Below, piece after piece: positions 6,189 through 7,208 of a stretch of 7,208 nt of DNA (positions are counted from its first letter, which is position 1; every line of letters begins with the position of its first letter). The notes under the pieces were generated by a model. That model searched no databases, was not told the DNA's origin, and saw only the letters and a list, made by a program, of their open reading frames with translations. The translations under genes and the position numbers were made by a program. The stretch comes from an uncultured Oscillospiraceae bacterium (GTDB lineage: Bacteria; Bacillota; Clostridia; Oscillospirales; Oscillospiraceae), in NCBI GenBank assembly GCA_949093475.1, contig CARXAY010000026.1, positions 1-7,208 of the forward strand, given 5' to 3'.

Positions 6189-7124
6189 ATGAAATATCTT
6201 TTGATGCCGTTTGCCTGGCTGTTGATGTTTTTCTATAACCTCTTCAACAACTATGGCTTGGCCATTATCCTCTTTGCTCTGGTGGTAAAGGTGGTGCTGT
6301 TCCCCTTTGCCCTCAAGGGCAAGCGCAGCATGGTGAAAATGTCCGCTCTGACGGGCAAGCAGCAGCGGCTGCAAAAGCAGTACGCCAACAACAAGGAAAA
6401 GTACAACGCGGAGCTGACCGCCCTCTATGAGCGGGAGCAGGTCAATCCCATGAGTGGCTGTCTGTGGTCTTTTGTGCCCCTGCTGGTACTCATCCCCCTG
6501 TACGCCATTCTCCGTCAGCCCCTGCTCTACATGATGGACGCCACCACCGAGCAGATCAACACCCTGCTCACCACCCTGAACTGGTCGGGGGCGGCCGCCG
6601 CCAACGGCTGGACGGCGGACTTCGCCAAAGCCCCCTACGGGCAGCTCCAGCTTGCGTCCCTCATCTCCCCGGCCAACCTTGAGGCGGTCAAGGCCGTACT
6701 CCCCAAGGCTTTTGCGATCAACTTTGACTTTTTCGGCCTCAGTCTGGCCCAGCAGCCCCAGTGGGAGATCTGGAAGCTGCCTCTCACATGGAACAACATC
6801 GGGCTGTTCCTCATGCCCATCGTGTCTGCGGCCATCAGCCTGCTGTTCTCCATCGTGATGACCAAGACCAACAACATCAACAACCCCGACGCGCCCCGGC
6901 AGGGCACGTTTATGACCTATGTGTTCAGTCCGCTGATGGCCCTGTGGATCGGCTACGCCATGCCGGCCGGCCTGTGCGTGTACTGGATCGCCAACAGCCT
7001 GTTTTCCATGATCCAAGAGGTCATTGCCGCCCAAATGCTGAAAAAGGACTACGCCGCCGCCGCCGAAGCCCGCAAGCTCCGCGACCACATGACAATCCTG
7101 CTCTCGACCTACGGAGTAATCTGA
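6189..7124 (+). CDS. yidC: Membrane protein insertase YidC (Oxa1/SpoIIIJ family), short C-terminus
   Basis: An integral membrane insertase that places proteins into the cytoplasmic membrane alone or with SecYEG. It has 311 residues and starts at ATG 6189 after AGGAGG (6177-6182). The membrane segments I see are about 22-40, 89-110, 204-224 and 243-280 (the last probably two), with a charged cytoplasmic hairpin (44-85) after the first. The usual groove arginine of the first core segment appears as Lys34 (LVVKVVLFP), so the charge is kept. The family motif NPMSGCLW (86-93) and the late MPAGLCVYWIANSLFSMIQE block (258-277) are intact. After a Lys/Ala-rich start of a tail (QMLKKDYAAAAEARKLRD), the protein ends with HMTILLSTYGVI instead of the long charged tail I expect in relatives. 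The core is complete, so function may persist, but the 3' end may be altered. Confidence 0.93.
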   Translation: MKYLLMPFAWLLMFFYNLFNNYGLAIILFALVVKVVLFPFALKGKRSMVKMSALTGKQQRLQKQYANNKEKYNAELTALYEREQVNPMSGCLWSFVPLLVLIPLYAILRQPLLYMMDATTEQINTLLTTLNWSGAAAANGWTADFAKAPYGQLQLASLISPANLEAVKAVLPKAFAINFDFFGLSLAQQPQWEIWKLPLTWNNIGLFLMPIVSAAISLLFSIVMTKTNNINNPDAPRQGTFMTYVFSPLMALWIGYAMPAGLCVYWIANSLFSMIQEVIAAQMLKKDYAAAAEARKLRDHMTILLSTYGVI

Positions 7125-7208
7125 TCCCACGGCTTTTTCATTTAAGATAAAATAAAGCGTATACCTGCCCTTACCCGCTTCGGCTCGAAGCGGGTAATCT
7201 GTTATATC
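7125..7208. other. Lower-GC non-coding tail after yidC
   Basis: This stretch is about 44% G+C by hand count, and about one third G+C over 7125-7160, clearly below the genes around it. It has no coding frame of note. A TAAAAT (7148-7153) lacks a matching -35. In this genus group jag (khpB) usually follows yidC, but no start of it is visible before the window ends. The only structured element is the inverted repeat at 7171-7197. Confidence 0.5.
7171..7197. terminator. Perfect 12-bp inverted repeat, possible terminator
   Basis: TTACCCGCTTCG (7171-7182) and CGAAGCGGGTAA (7186-7197) form a perfect 12-bp stem with a 3-nt GCT loop. The bases after it (TCTGTTATATC) are only moderately T-rich, and the other side has no T-run for the opposite strand. 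It may end the rpmH-yidC transcript, though poorly matching the intrinsic model, or it may mark the end of an inserted element. Confidence 0.55.

Noticed and set aside
6063..7130. Long reverse-strand open frame (355 codons) opposite yidD and yidC
   Set aside because: It is the mirror of two clearly recognised genes in GC-rich DNA, reads as low-complexity Gly/His/Arg-rich sequence, and has no recognisable domain.
7148..7153. TAAAAT as a -10 box for a gene downstream of the window
   Set aside because: No -35-like hexamer is present 15-17 nt upstream and no gene start is visible.

Overview
The window is a near-origin core chromosomal segment of a moderately high-GC Firmicute. It is most likely a member of the Clostridia related to Oscillospiraceae (genus not resolvable by eye). 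The main clues are the order dnaN - S4-domain yaaA - recF - remB - gyrB, the Firmicute-specific RemB, strong AGGAGG-type ribosome binding sites, and consensus vegetative (sigma-A) promoters standing out against GC-rich genes. Every gene lies on the + strand.

Region 1 (1-3231) is a tightly packed replication and repair block. It holds a 116-nt leader, dnaN (sliding clamp), a small S4 RNA-binding protein, recF, remB, and an MmcQ/YjbR-family gene. recF overlaps its upstream neighbour by 10 nt and its downstream neighbour by 1 nt. As written, recF is broken by a one-base deletion near 1973; on either side of it the protein is otherwise intact. A 16-bp sequence matching the Firmicute parS (ParB-binding) consensus at all but one fixed position overlaps the start of yaaA.

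Region 2 (3232-5251) is gyrB. It has its own extended -10 promoter, with a 12-bp perfect palindrome between the -35 and -10 boxes.

Region 3 (5252-7124) is the classical rpmH - rnpA - yidD - yidC module (ribosomal protein L34, RNase P protein, and two membrane-insertion proteins). It lies directly downstream of gyrB and on the same strand, whereas in Bacillus the rpmH cluster is divergent from dnaA. Its promoter is a perfect TTGACA-N17-TATAAT that starts three bases after the gyrB stop codon. A roughly 95-nt leader follows, containing alternative base-paired structures. rpmH and rnpA are separated by a strong hairpin without a U-tract, and rnpA and yidD overlap by ATGA.

Region 4 (7125-7208) is a lower-GC, non-coding tail with a perfect 12-bp inverted repeat. 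yidC ends without the charged tail I expect from relatives, so this edge may be a rearrangement, an insertion junction or a lineage-specific short form.

I see no mobile-element gene, CRISPR array, tRNA or rRNA, and no convincing undescribed multi-gene system. The items most worth checking are the parS-like site, the recF frameshift, the rpmH leader and the yidC 3' junction.
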